A stretch of 52,671 nt of DNA from NCBI GenBank assembly GCA_029218545.1, contig JAQXRN010000200.1, forward strand, positions 1 through 52,671, given 5' to 3'. The position numbers and the translations under genes are program-made. The notes below the pieces were generated by a model. That model had not been told where the DNA came from. It did not search any database and worked only from the letters and a program-made list of their open reading frames with translations. This document shows positions 22,096-32,123 of this stretch, piece by piece; the stretch's first letter is position 1; the number at the start of each line of letters is the position of its first letter. The DNA comes from Bacillota bacterium. Lineage in GTDB: Bacteria > Bacillota > Clostridia > Peptostreptococcales > Anaerovoracaceae.

Positions 22096-23175
22096 CTTAA
22101 TTTTACCTTTTTCAATATTATAAATATTTCCCTTTTTAAGTTCTTCTTCGAGACAGGGTGTTATTTCTGTTGTTGTAATAAACAATTGTGTATCTGAGAG
22201 CGTTTTTACCAGAAATTTTTGACGTGTAGAGTCTAATTCTGACATTACATCATCTAAAAGAAGAATTGCGCTTTCTCCTGATTCTTCTTTAATTAAATTT
22301 AATTCCGCTAGCTTTAATGAAAGTGCTGCAGTACGCTGCTGACCCTGAGATCCGAAATTTCTTACATTTACATCATCAATAAAGAACTGTATATCATCTC
22401 TATGTGGTCCTTTCGTAGTCGTTCTTAATCTTAAATCATTATTAACTGATTTTTTTAATTCTTCATAAAGTGCTTTTTTATTATCATTTAAATTAAAAAC
22501 ATTTGGATCATATTCTATTTTTAATGATTCTTTTCCATTGGTTATTTTTTTATGTATATCACTGCTTATTACATCAATCTTTTTTATAAAATTCTGACGC
22601 ATTTCAATTATTTTTGAACCATACTCGGCCAATTGAATATCCCAAATATCTAAAATCGTAAAATCTATATCTTTTTCTTTTAAATATATATTTCTCTGAG
22701 ATAATACTTTTTTATAATTTGACAAACTGTTATAGTATGAAGGTTTTAACATACTGAGTTCTCTGTCAATAAATTTTCTTCTCTTTTCAGGCTCGTCTTT
22801 TACAATTTTTAGGTCTTCAGGTGAAAAAATAACTATATATACCTTTTCTAATAGGTCAGAAGCCTTGCTTGCACTTATACCATCAATTTTAATAAATTTA
22901 CCTTTATTTTTATCTATTTTTATTTCTATATTTACAGGAAAAAGTTCTTTTTCAGCCATAATTTTTATCGTGCAATAATCTTTGCCAAACCTTATCATTT
23001 CAAAATCCTTAGATGTTCTAAAGGATTTTGAAATTGAAGACATAAAAATTGCCTCAAGCAGATTTGTTTTTCCCTGAGCATTATCACCTATTATAAAGTT
23101 AATATTCTTGTTGAATTCCAGATGAATTTCATCGTAATTTCTGAAATTCTTTAATTCTAATTCTTTTATATACAT
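22090..23175 (-). CDS. recF: DNA replication/repair protein RecF
   Basis: KELELKNFRNYDEIHLEFN...GDNAQGKTNLLEAIFMSS; GSQGQQRTAALSLKLAELNLI. Confidence 0.97.
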   Translation of the reverse strand: MYIKELELKNFRNYDEIHLEFNKNINFIIGDNAQGKTNLLEAIFMSSISKSFRTSKDFEMIRFGKDYCTIKIMAEKELFPVNIEIKIDKNKGKFIKIDGISASKASDLLEKVYIVIFSPEDLKIVKDEPEKRRKFIDRELSMLKPSYYNSLSNYKKVLSQRNIYLKEKDIDFTILDIWDIQLAEYGSKIIEMRQNFIKKIDVISSDIHKKITNGKESLKIEYDPNVFNLNDNKKALYEELKKSVNNDLRLRTTTKGPHRDDIQFFIDDVNVRNFGSQGQQRTAALSLKLAELNLIKEESGESAILLLDDVMSELDSTRQKFLVKTLSDTQLFITTTEITPCLEEELKKGNIYNIEKGKIKL

Positions 23176-23188
23176 TTTTTTCCTTAAA

Positions 23189-23210
23189 AATCCGGCTGTT
23201 AAGCCGGATT
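23189..23210 (-). terminator. Hairpin between dnaN and recF (attenuator/terminator-like)
   Basis: Perfect 9-bp stem aatccggct-gtta-agccggatt in the 44-nt spacer. Confidence 0.55.
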
Positions 23211-23219
23211 AATTTTTAT

Positions 23220-24332
23220 TTATTGACTTATTCTTACAGGTAATACTAAATATTCAAAACTATCACCACTTATTGGCTTTATCAGACATGGACTTACATT
23301 TGTATTAAAAAGCATATTTATACTTTCATCATCAACAACCTTAAGCACATCTATTAAATATTTTGAGTTAAAGCCAATAGTTAAATCGTTACCTTCTTTT
23401 GAAATAATAATTTCTTCTTTAACATTACCTTCTTCAGACTTTGATGTAATTTCCATTATATTATCTTTTATTTCAAGTCTTACAAGATTATTTTTTCCTA
23501 CCTTTGCCAGAAGAGAAGCTCTTTCCACACTGTCTAAAAAGTCATTTTTATTTAAAACAACTCTGCATGAACTGTCAGCTGGAATTATTCTCTTATAGTT
23601 CATAAATTCTCCTTCGAGAAGTCTAATAACTATTTTTGTATTTTCCATAATAAATACAGCTTTTTTTGTATTTAATAGCATTGTAACATCATCATTATCT
23701 ATATCAGTTTCTGATATAATTCTGCTTATTTCATTTAAAATCTTTGCAGGAATAATAATATTCTGACGTTTTTTGTTTTTCATACTTTCTCTTGCAATAG
23801 CCATTCTAAATCCATCAATAGCTACCATATTTAAAGTGTTTTCTTCCATTTCAACAAGAACACCTGTCATTGCACCTTTATTTTCGTCAATGCTTGCTGA
23901 AAAAGAAGTCTTTTTAATCATATCCTTTAGAATTTCCTTATTAAATACCAGCTCTTCAGAATCCTTTTCATTAGGATTAATATTTGGAAATTCTTCTGCA
24001 GACAGACCAATAATATTGAATTCAGAATTAGAGCATTTTATCTGTACTTTTCCATTGTTTTCTTCAATATAAATATCACCGTCAGGCAGCTTTCTTATTA
24101 TGTCTCCAAAAAGCTTTGAAAGAACAACTATCTCACCTGGTTCACTGTTGTCAACTTTTATTTTCTTTTCAATACTAATGTCAAGATCAGAAGCCGACAT
24201 TGTAAGTATTCCATTATTATCTACTCTTAAAAGTATTCCCTTTAAAATTGGAATAGTAGTTCTTATTGTAACTGCTTTTGAAACTATATTAAGAGCTTTA
24301 GTTAAGGTCTGCTGATTGCAAGAAAATCTCAT
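23220..24332 (-). CDS. dnaN: DNA polymerase III beta sliding clamp
   Basis: MRFSCNQQTLTKALNIVSKAV...TTIPILKGILLRV; start corrected to 24332 with cggagg RBS. Confidence 0.97.
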   Translation of the reverse strand: MRFSCNQQTLTKALNIVSKAVTIRTTIPILKGILLRVDNNGILTMSASDLDISIEKKIKVDNSEPGEIVVLSKLFGDIIRKLPDGDIYIEENNGKVQIKCSNSEFNIIGLSAEEFPNINPNEKDSEELVFNKEILKDMIKKTSFSASIDENKGAMTGVLVEMEENTLNMVAIDGFRMAIARESMKNKKRQNIIIPAKILNEISRIISETDIDNDDVTMLLNTKKAVFIMENTKIVIRLLEGEFMNYKRIIPADSSCRVVLNKNDFLDSVERASLLAKVGKNNLVRLEIKDNIMEITSKSEEGNVKEEIIISKEGNDLTIGFNSKYLIDVLKVVDDESINMLFNTNVSPCLIKPISGDSFEYLVLPVRISQ

Positions 24333-24401
24333 TTTATACCTCCGCAATATTTATTAATTATATTATTTTGTAGTAATAGTTGTTGTTGGCAATATGGATT
24401 A

Positions 24402-24410
24402 TGTGGATAA
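24402..24410 (-). promoter_or_regulatory. DnaA box in the dnaA-dnaN intergenic region
   Basis: TGTGGATAA is the reverse complement of consensus TTATCCACA. Confidence 0.75.
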
Positions 24411-24503
24411 TTACCTCAGGCATTGAAAATTACTTTATTAACAGTTGTTAATAACTATATGGAAAACCTGTAAACAAAAATATAATAGTATGAAAAATTT
24501 AAT

Positions 24504-25877
24504 TTATTCTCTAATTTCTTCTTTTAGTTTTTCTATAACATTCTTTAAATTTTTATCTTCTTTTAAATCGTTTTCAATTTTTTCACATGCATATAAGACT
24601 GTAGTGTAATGTTTACCTCCAAATGCCTGTCCTATTTTAGGAAGGGAGTAGTCGGTGGTTTCTCTCAATAAATACATTGCAATCTGTCTTGGATATGCAA
24701 TATTATTTGTTCTTTTTGAAGATTCCATATCGGAAAGTTTTATTCCGTAATGATTGCATACTACTTTTTTTATCTTTTCAGGTGTTATTACAGATTCCAT
24801 TCCGCTTAAAATATCTTTTAAGACTCGTTTTGCAAATGCTTTATCAGGTTTTTCTTTTAATAATTGAGAAAATGATATTACTCTCGTAAGAGCACCTTCA
24901 AGTTCCCTGATATTATCCTTTATTTTTTCAGCTATTAAGCATATTACATCGTAAAATTCAGGGTTTTCTTCAAAATTAATATTTAGATTTTCAGCTTTTT
25001 TTACAAGAATTGCTACTCTTGTTTCATAATCCGGCTGCTGGATGTCAGCTATCAGATTCCATTGTAATCTTGAACGTATTCTTTCTTCAAGATTTACCAG
25101 TTTATTTGGAGCTTTGTCACTTGATATAATAATCTGTTTTTTTGAATTATATAATGCCTCGAATGTATGGAAAAATTCTTCCTGTGTACTTTCTTTTCCT
25201 TCGATAAATTGAATATCGTCTATAAGAAGAACATCTACTTTTCTATATTTAGATTTAAATTCATTAGTCTTTTTTTCTTGAATTGATCTGATAAGTTCTG
25301 TAGTAAACATTTCAGATGAAACATAAAGAACATTTAATTCAGGATTGTTTTCAAGAAGATGAATTCCTATTGCATGCATTAAATGGGTCTTACCAAGTCC
25401 TGACCCTCCATATATGTAAAGTGGATTGTATGCCTCTGAAGGAGATTCAGCTACTGCTAGAGCAGCTGCATGAGCATACTTGTTGCTGTTACCTACAACA
25501 AAGTTTTCAAAATTATATTTAGGATTAAATATCTTCTCTTTATCAAAACCGGAATTATTCTTTTTTATTATAGTAGATTCTTCCGTCTTTTTATTATCTT
25601 CAGAAGAATATTCATCAGAATTTTTTAATATAACGCGATATTCATCACCTATAACCAGCTTAAATGCTCCTTCAAGGGTGGTTAAATATCTATTTTTTAT
25701 CGTATTTATTATAAAATCATTTCTTTTATCATCAGAACTAATCTCTAAATATGCTATTTTTAATTCATAGTCTATTTTTCTTAGTTTGAGTGGTTTAAAC
25801 CATGTTTCAAAGCTTATTGGTGTAACATTTTCTTTTATTGTTTCAAGAACATCATTCCAAATTATTTTATTTTCCAT
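24504..25877 (-). CDS. dnaA: Chromosomal replication initiator protein DnaA
   Basis: PLYIYGGSGLGKTHLMHAIG; VDVLLIDDIQFIEGKESTQEEFFHTF; YPRQIAMYLLRETTDYSLPKIGQAFGGKHYTTVLYACEKI; start corrected to 25877 (MENKIIWND). Confidence 0.98.
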   Translation of the reverse strand: MENKIIWNDVLETIKENVTPISFETWFKPLKLRKIDYELKIAYLEISSDDKRNDFIINTIKNRYLTTLEGAFKLVIGDEYRVILKNSDEYSSEDNKKTEESTIIKKNNSGFDKEKIFNPKYNFENFVVGNSNKYAHAAALAVAESPSEAYNPLYIYGGSGLGKTHLMHAIGIHLLENNPELNVLYVSSEMFTTELIRSIQEKKTNEFKSKYRKVDVLLIDDIQFIEGKESTQEEFFHTFEALYNSKKQIIISSDKAPNKLVNLEERIRSRLQWNLIADIQQPDYETRVAILVKKAENLNINFEENPEFYDVICLIAEKIKDNIRELEGALTRVISFSQLLKEKPDKAFAKRVLKDILSGMESVITPEKIKKVVCNHYGIKLSDMESSKRTNNIAYPRQIAMYLLRETTDYSLPKIGQAFGGKHYTTVLYACEKIENDLKEDKNLKNVIEKLKEEIRE

Positions 25878-25924
25878 ATTAAACCCGCTTTTCTTAAAGT
25901 ATAATGTGTGTGTTTCTATTCTAT

Positions 25925-26025
25925 AAAAAAAGTTATCCACAAGCAAGTATCAATTATTAAATATAGTAAAATTAATTATTACATATAGTTATCCATATAT
26001 TGTGGATAAAGTTATGAACAACTTT
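25925..26025. other. oriC: Candidate replication origin (oriC), upstream cluster of DnaA boxes
   Basis: TTATCCACA 25933-25941, TTATCCATA 25989-25997, TGTGGATAA 26001-26009, degenerate TTATGAACA 26012-26020, very AT-rich, upstream of dnaA. Confidence 0.88.
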
Positions 26026-26043
26026 AAGATAAATAAAAATAAA

Positions 26044-26072
26044 TTGACTTTAATGATTTAAAGTAGTAAAAT
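26044..26072 (+). promoter_or_regulatory. Candidate sigma-A promoter for the his operon
   Basis: TTGACT (26044-26049)-17 nt-TAAAAT (26067-26072), then aaggag RBS before ATG 26104. Confidence 0.65.
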
Positions 26073-26103
26073 AGAAAAGTAATTTTTAAGGAGAAATAAT
26101 AAA

Positions 26104-27222
26104 ATGCAGATTGAAAATAACATTTTGAAAACAGACGAGAAAATAGCTTTTTTATTAAGATCACTATATCACAGATTCGGATACAGTCATTACAAAATGA
26201 AAAAGTTTGAAGAGTATGAATTATATGCAAGAAATAGAGATTTCTTATCTTCTGAGTCAATTATTTCCTTTACTGATGCGACAGGAAAACTTATGGCATT
26301 AAAACCTGATGTAACTCTGTCTATAATTAATAATTCTCAAGATGAAGAAAAACAGATAAAAAAATTATACTACGACGAAAACGTATACAGATTGAATAAA
26401 GGTTTCAGTTCTTTTAGTGAAATAAGGCAGATAGGATTAGAATGTATAGGTTACTTGAGTATTTATGAAATATGTGAAGTAGTAGGACTTGCTTTAAAAA
26501 GCCTTGAAAATATTACTGAAAATTACATATTTGAAATATCACATATAGGTCTTTTAAATTCAATATTTGAAGAAAACAAAATTGAAGATAGAATTAAGAA
26601 TAAAATTCTCAATTGTATAAGAAGCAAAAGTATTGATGAGTTCGATATGATTTGCAAAACTGAACAAATAGATGAAAATATAATAAATAAACTAAAGGTT
26701 TTCATGAAAAATTTCAGAAGCATTGATGAAGCAATTTCTGAATTGAAAAATATTTGTTCAACAGAAATTTCAAAAAAAGAAATGGATGAATTTAATGAAG
26801 TTCTTAACTTTATAAAGCAGATGGGATATGATGAAAATTCAAAAGTTAATTTTGCATTAACAAATGATATTAATTACTATAGTGGTGTCGCTTTTAAAGG
26901 ATATGTTATGGGTATTCCTTCTGGAATTATTTCCGGAGGACAATATGATAATCTTATGGAAAAAATGGGTAGAACATCAAATGCTATTGGGTTTGCAGTA
27001 TATTTAAATGAATTAAAGAGATTAGGTTCATCAAAATCTGAGTACGATGTTGATATTTTACTTCTTCATGAAGGTTATATGGCAGAAGCGGTTAATGAGG
27101 TTAAAATTTTATCTAAATACGGTAAATCTGTTTGGGTTTCTGATTTTATTCCAAAAAATATTAAGTACCGCAAACTACTAAAGATGACAGATAAAGGAGT
27201 AATAGAATATGAAAGTAATTGA
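26104..27222 (+). CDS. hisZ: ATP phosphoribosyltransferase regulatory subunit
   Basis: HisRS-like: LMALKPDVTLSI, YYSGVAFKGYVMGIPSGIISGGQYDNLM; directly before hisG. Confidence 0.92.
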   Translation: MQIENNILKTDEKIAFLLRSLYHRFGYSHYKMKKFEEYELYARNRDFLSSESIISFTDATGKLMALKPDVTLSIINNSQDEEKQIKKLYYDENVYRLNKGFSSFSEIRQIGLECIGYLSIYEICEVVGLALKSLENITENYIFEISHIGLLNSIFEENKIEDRIKNKILNCIRSKSIDEFDMICKTEQIDENIINKLKVFMKNFRSIDEAISELKNICSTEISKKEMDEFNEVLNFIKQMGYDENSKVNFALTNDINYYSGVAFKGYVMGIPSGIISGGQYDNLMEKMGRTSNAIGFAVYLNELKRLGSSKSEYDVDILLLHEGYMAEAVNEVKILSKYGKSVWVSDFIPKNIKYRKLLKMTDKGVIEYESN

Positions 27223-27841
27223 TGTAGCCCTTCCCAAGGGAAGATTGGGCGAAAAAGTATATGATTTATTTGAAGCCTCAGGTTATGAGTGTCCTTCAAT
27301 AAAAGAAGATAATCGTAAGCTTATTTTCGAAAACAAAGATCTCGGTTTAAGATTTTTCTGGGTTAAGCCTTCAGATGTAGCTATATATGTTGAAAGAGGA
27401 GCTGCAGATATAGGCGTATGTGGTAAAGATATTCTTTTAGAGTATGATCCCGATGTCTATGAACTATTGGATTTAAAAATAGGAAAATGCAGAATGGCAG
27501 TAGCAGCTAAAGATGGTTTTAAAGACGATTCAGATGTTCCGCTAAGAGTTGCCACAAAATTTTCAAAAATTACTGAAGATTTTTACTCAAAAAAATGCAG
27601 GGAGATAGATATTATCCATTTAAATGGTTCAATAGAAATCGCTCCAATATTAAATTTGTCCGATGTAATAGTTGATATTGTTGAAACAGGTAAAACTTTA
27701 TATGAAAATAACCTTAAACCCATAGAAACAATTATGCCAATCAGTGCAAGACTTATTTCTAATAAGGCAAGCTATCAGTTTAAGAATGAAATAATTGAAG
27801 ATATTAAAGAAAAGTTATCACTTCAGGTAAAAAATTTGTAA
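27209..27841 (+). CDS. hisG: ATP phosphoribosyltransferase catalytic subunit (short form)
   Basis: VALPKGRLGEKVYDLFEASGY; RGAADIGVCGKDILLE; VDIVETGKTL. Confidence 0.96.
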   Translation: MKVIDVALPKGRLGEKVYDLFEASGYECPSIKEDNRKLIFENKDLGLRFFWVKPSDVAIYVERGAADIGVCGKDILLEYDPDVYELLDLKIGKCRMAVAAKDGFKDDSDVPLRVATKFSKITEDFYSKKCREIDIIHLNGSIEIAPILNLSDVIVDIVETGKTLYENNLKPIETIMPISARLISNKASYQFKNEIIEDIKEKLSLQVKNL

Positions 27842-27854
27842 ATAAGAGGAAAAA

Positions 27855-29129
27855 ATGATAAAGATTTTTAGATACGGAGAAGTTTCAAATTCAGAAATTT
27901 TCTCAAGAGGCACAGTTGAAACTGATGTTTCATCAATAGTGTCAGAAATAATAGAAGATGTTAAAAATAATGGAGATGAGTCACTGAAAAAATACTCAAA
28001 AAAATTTGATGGTGCTGAACTCTCATGTCTTGAAGTTTATCAGGAAGAGATAGATGAAGCTTTTAGCAGTGTGGAACCTGAATTTATCAGAATTCTAAAG
28101 GATGCTGCATCTAATATAAGAAATTTCCACCAGAAGCAGGTGAAAAACAGCTTCATTATTAACGAAGAAGATGGAATCGTAATGGGACAGAAGGTTATTC
28201 CTATTGAAAAGGTTGGTCTTTATGTACCAGGAGGCACAGCAAGCTATCCTTCAACAGTTCTGATGGACAGCATTCCTGCAAAAATTGCAGGTTGTAAGGA
28301 AGTTTGCATTACAACACCGCCTAATGAACAGGGAAAAATAAATCCTGTAATTCTTGCTGCGGCTAAAATAGCAGGTGTTGACCGAATATTTAAAACAGGT
28401 GGAGCACAGGCAGTTGCAGCATTAGCTTATGGTACGGAAACTATTCCTAAAGTGGATAAAATTGTCGGTCCAGGCAATGCATTTGTTGCTGAAGCAAAAA
28501 AGCAGGTATTCGGTAAAGTTTCAATCGATATGATTGCAGGACCTAGTGAAATATTGGTTATAGCAGATGGAAAAAGCAATGCGGCATATGTAGCAGCAGA
28601 TATGCTTTCTCAGGCAGAGCATGATAAAATGGCAAGTGCTGTATTAATTACTGATGATATGAGTTTTGCTGAGGCTGTATCAATTGAAATAGAAAATCAG
28701 TTGTCCCTTCTTCCTAGAGAAGATATTGCCCGTGTTTCTATAGATAATAACGGCAAAATTATCGTCGCAGACAGTATTGAGGTAGGCATTGATATAGCAA
28801 ACGAAATTGCACCTGAGCATCTTGAAATATGTCTCGATCAGCCGTTTGACTATCTTGACAAAATAAAGCATGCCGGTTCTATTTTCATGGGTAGATATTG
28901 TCCTGAAGCACTTGGGGATTATTTTGCAGGCGCAAACCACACCCTTCCAACCAGTGGTACTGCACGTTTCTCAAGTCCACTTTCAGTAGACGACTTTGTT
29001 AAAAAATCCCAATACACATATTATACTAAAGAGGCTCTCAGCAAAGTTGCAGAGGATATTGCATTTTTCGCAGAAAAAGAAGGATTACATGCCCATGCAA
29101 AAAGTGCAGTAATAAGGTTTGAGGAATAG
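27855..29129 (+). CDS. hisD: Histidinol dehydrogenase
   Basis: VGLYVPGGTASYPSTVLMDSIPAKIAG; AGPSEILVIAD; GAIFMG/FAGANHTLPTSGTARFSSPLS-type motifs. Confidence 0.97.
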   Translation: MIKIFRYGEVSNSEIFSRGTVETDVSSIVSEIIEDVKNNGDESLKKYSKKFDGAELSCLEVYQEEIDEAFSSVEPEFIRILKDAASNIRNFHQKQVKNSFIINEEDGIVMGQKVIPIEKVGLYVPGGTASYPSTVLMDSIPAKIAGCKEVCITTPPNEQGKINPVILAAAKIAGVDRIFKTGGAQAVAALAYGTETIPKVDKIVGPGNAFVAEAKKQVFGKVSIDMIAGPSEILVIADGKSNAAYVAADMLSQAEHDKMASAVLITDDMSFAEAVSIEIENQLSLLPREDIARVSIDNNGKIIVADSIEVGIDIANEIAPEHLEICLDQPFDYLDKIKHAGSIFMGRYCPEALGDYFAGANHTLPTSGTARFSSPLSVDDFVKKSQYTYYTKEALSKVAEDIAFFAEKEGLHAHAKSAVIRFEE

Positions 29130-29138
29130 TAGAAGATT

Positions 29139-30209
29139 ATGAGCAGGTATTTAAATCCAAAATATAAAAATCTTGAGGCATATACTCCCGGGGAACAGCC
29201 TCAAAATATGAAATACATTAAATTAAACACCAATGAATCACCTTATCCTCCATCGGATGGTGTTCTTTCCGCTGTAAATGCAAAAGAGGCAAGCCTCTTA
29301 AGGCTTTATTCAGATCCGGAATCAAAAGACTTAAAAAAAGCAATTGCAGATTTATATGGTGTGAATGAAAAAAATGTATATCTGTCAAATGGTTCAGATG
29401 ATATACTTAACTTTTGCTTTATGGCATTCACTTCAGAAAATACTGGAGCTGCTTTCCCTGAGATAAGCTACGGTTTTTACAAGGTGTTTGCAGATTTATA
29501 TGGTATCGATTATGACAGAATTCCATTGAAAGAAGATTTTACTATCAATCCGGCTGACTATTATGGATTAGGTAAGCTTATAGTGATAGCAAACCCTAAT
29601 GCACCTACAGGATTGATGCTTTCTCTTGATGATATCGAAAAGATAATTCAAGAAAATCCAGAAAATGTTGTTCTTATAGATGAAGCATATGTTGATTTTG
29701 GCGGTAATTCAGCTTATAAGCTTATTGACAAATATAAGAACCTTATTGTAGTGCAGACATTTTCAAAATCCAGATCCATGGCAGGTGCAAGACTTGGTTT
29801 TGCATTTGCAGATGAGGAACTTATTGAAGATCTTGAAAAAATTAAGTTTTCTACAAATCCTTACAATGTAAACAGACTGACAACTGCTGCAGGTCTTGCG
29901 GCATTAAGGGATAATCAATATTACATGGATAGATGTAAGGAGATAATAGAAACAAGGAACTTTACAACAGAGGAACTTGTAAAGCTTGGCTTTGAAGTGT
30001 TACCATCCAATGCAAATTTCATTTTTGCAAAATCTAATGACATTGATGGACTTTCTTTATATCAGGAATTAAAGAACAAGGGAATATTAATCAGACATTT
30101 TTCAGATGAAAAGATTAAAGATTATAACAGAATAACCATAGGTACTCGCGAGGAAATGGAAGCATTTTTAGAGGCTGTTAAAACAATACTTAAGGAGAAA
30201 AAGATATGA
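29139..30209 (+). CDS. hisC: Histidinol-phosphate aminotransferase
   Basis: KLNTNESPYPPS; NPNAPTG; VVQTFSKSRSMAGARLGFAF PLP lysine. Confidence 0.95.
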   Translation: MSRYLNPKYKNLEAYTPGEQPQNMKYIKLNTNESPYPPSDGVLSAVNAKEASLLRLYSDPESKDLKKAIADLYGVNEKNVYLSNGSDDILNFCFMAFTSENTGAAFPEISYGFYKVFADLYGIDYDRIPLKEDFTINPADYYGLGKLIVIANPNAPTGLMLSLDDIEKIIQENPENVVLIDEAYVDFGGNSAYKLIDKYKNLIVVQTFSKSRSMAGARLGFAFADEELIEDLEKIKFSTNPYNVNRLTTAAGLAALRDNQYYMDRCKEIIETRNFTTEELVKLGFEVLPSNANFIFAKSNDIDGLSLYQELKNKGILIRHFSDEKIKDYNRITIGTREEMEAFLEAVKTILKEKKI

Positions 30210-30793
30210 GAAAAGCTGAAATTATCAGAAATACCAACGAAACAAAGATTAAACTAAATCTCAATCTTGATGGAAGCGGAATCAGTCATATAAAAACAGG
30301 ATGTGGATTTATGGATCATATGCTTACTCTTTTTGCAAAACACGGAAGATTTGATCTTGACATCTCCTGTCAGGGTGATACTGAAGTGGATTATCATCAC
30401 ACAGTGGAAGATATAGGTATTGCCCTCGGAAGTGCTTTTTCAGAGGCAGTTGGAGATAAAAAGGGAATAGTACGTTATGGATATTTTATTTTACCGATGG
30501 ATGAGGCTTTGATATTAAGTGCAGTTGATATATCGGGAAGAGCATGTTTAAGATATGATCTAGACGGTCTTACTGAAAAAGTAGGTGATTTTGATACAGA
30601 ACTTGTCGAAGAATTCTGGCAGGGCTTTGTTCGCAAGGCCGAAGTAAGCCTTCACATTAAAAAAATGGATGGAACAAACACACATCATATTATTGAAGGC
30701 GCTTTCAAGTCTGTTGCAAGATCATTTAAACAGGCTGTAAGCATCGATATGGACTATAAAGACGAAATACCATCAACAAAAGGAGTTTTATAA
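30206..30793 (+). CDS. hisB: Imidazoleglycerol-phosphate dehydratase
   Basis: GCGFMDHMLTLFAKHGRFDL; DYHHTVEDIGIALG. Confidence 0.97.
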   Translation: MRKAEIIRNTNETKIKLNLNLDGSGISHIKTGCGFMDHMLTLFAKHGRFDLDISCQGDTEVDYHHTVEDIGIALGSAFSEAVGDKKGIVRYGYFILPMDEALILSAVDISGRACLRYDLDGLTEKVGDFDTELVEEFWQGFVRKAEVSLHIKKMDGTNTHHIIEGAFKSVARSFKQAVSIDMDYKDEIPSTKGVL

Positions 30794-31407
30794 TGATTGC
30801 AATAATAGATTATGGTGTAGGAAATCTGTTTTCTCTTTTAAGTTCACTTAAAGCCTGCGGTGCAGAGGCAGTTGTTACAAATAACGTGGACGTAATCAGG
30901 AAGTCAGACAAGCTTATTCTACCGGGAGTAGGTGCTTTTGAAGATGCTGCAAAAAAGTTGTTCGATTCAGGACTAGATAAAGTAATTAAAGAGGAGGTGG
31001 CTTCAGGCAAACCTCTCCTTGGTATTTGTCTTGGAATGCAGTTATTGTTTGAGACAAGTTATGAGTATGGTGTTCACTCCGGCCTGGGACTGATCCCCGG
31101 AAAAATAATAGGAATGGAGGGAACAATTCCTGAAAATCTCAATATTCCTCACATAGGTTGGAATGCGCTCAAATATAAGAAAGAATGCCCTATTTTTAAA
31201 TATCTAAAAGAAGGTGATTTTGTATATTTTGTTCACTCTTTTTATGGTGTAGATTGTGATGAACATGTAACAGCTGTTGCTGAGTATGGGATTCCAATTA
31301 CTGCAGCTGTCCAGAAGGAAAATATCTTCGGATGTCAGTTCCATCCGGAGAAGAGTGGAAATGTTGGTCTTTCTATTTTAAAAGCTTATTGTGAATTAGG
31401 AGAGTAA
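30793..31407 (+). CDS. hisH: Imidazole glycerol phosphate synthase, glutaminase subunit
   Basis: IDYGVGNLFSL; LLGICLGMQLLFE; GCQFHPEKSG. Confidence 0.96.
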   Translation: MIAIIDYGVGNLFSLLSSLKACGAEAVVTNNVDVIRKSDKLILPGVGAFEDAAKKLFDSGLDKVIKEEVASGKPLLGICLGMQLLFETSYEYGVHSGLGLIPGKIIGMEGTIPENLNIPHIGWNALKYKKECPIFKYLKEGDFVYFVHSFYGVDCDEHVTAVAEYGIPITAAVQKENIFGCQFHPEKSGNVGLSILKAYCELGE

Positions 31408-32123
31408 TGATGAATATTTTTCCGGCAATTGATATAGTTAAGGGATGCGCTGTGCGTCTTTTTAAAGGTGATTATGATAAGATGACAGTATATAGCGAAA
31501 ATCCTGTTTCCGTAGCTCTTGATTTTGTAGCATGCGGTGCAGAATTTATTCATCTTGTTGATCTTGAAGGGGCAAAATCAGGCGATACTCCCAATATAGA
31601 TACAATTAAGAAAATACGTTCAAGCTGCAGCCTTTTTATGGAAATTGGTGGAGGAATACGCAGCATGGAAACTGTTAAAACATATTTGGATGCAGGAGTC
31701 AACAGGGTAATTCTCGGTACTGCAGCAGTTGAAAATGAAGATTTCTTAAAAGAAGCGCTTTCTGTATACGGTGAGAAAATCGCAGTAGGTGTAGATATTA
31801 AGGATGGCTTTGTTGCAATAAAAGGATGGACCGAAAAGTCTGAATATTCAGGAATGGATTTCTGCAAAAAAATGCAGGACTTAGGTGTAAAGACAATAAT
31901 ATGTACAGATATTTCAAAGGATGGTGCCATGAAAGGTACCAATAGACAGCTGTATAAACAGCTGCAGGATGAGCTGGATATTAATATAATAGCATCCGGT
32001 GGTGTTTCGTCCATAGAAGATGTTAAAGCTTTGGCTTCAATGAATCTATATGGTGCAATTATTGGAAAGGCTTATTATACCGGAGCAATTGATCTTAGAG
32101 AAGCCTTGGAGGTGTCTAAATGA
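31407..32123 (+). CDS. hisA: ProFAR isomerase
   Basis: IFPAIDIVKGCAVRLFKGDYDKMTVY; EIGGGIRSMET. Confidence 0.96.
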   Translation: MMNIFPAIDIVKGCAVRLFKGDYDKMTVYSENPVSVALDFVACGAEFIHLVDLEGAKSGDTPNIDTIKKIRSSCSLFMEIGGGIRSMETVKTYLDAGVNRVILGTAAVENEDFLKEALSVYGEKIAVGVDIKDGFVAIKGWTEKSEYSGMDFCKKMQDLGVKTIICTDISKDGAMKGTNRQLYKQLQDELDINIIASGGVSSIEDVKALASMNLYGAIIGKAYYTGAIDLREALEVSK

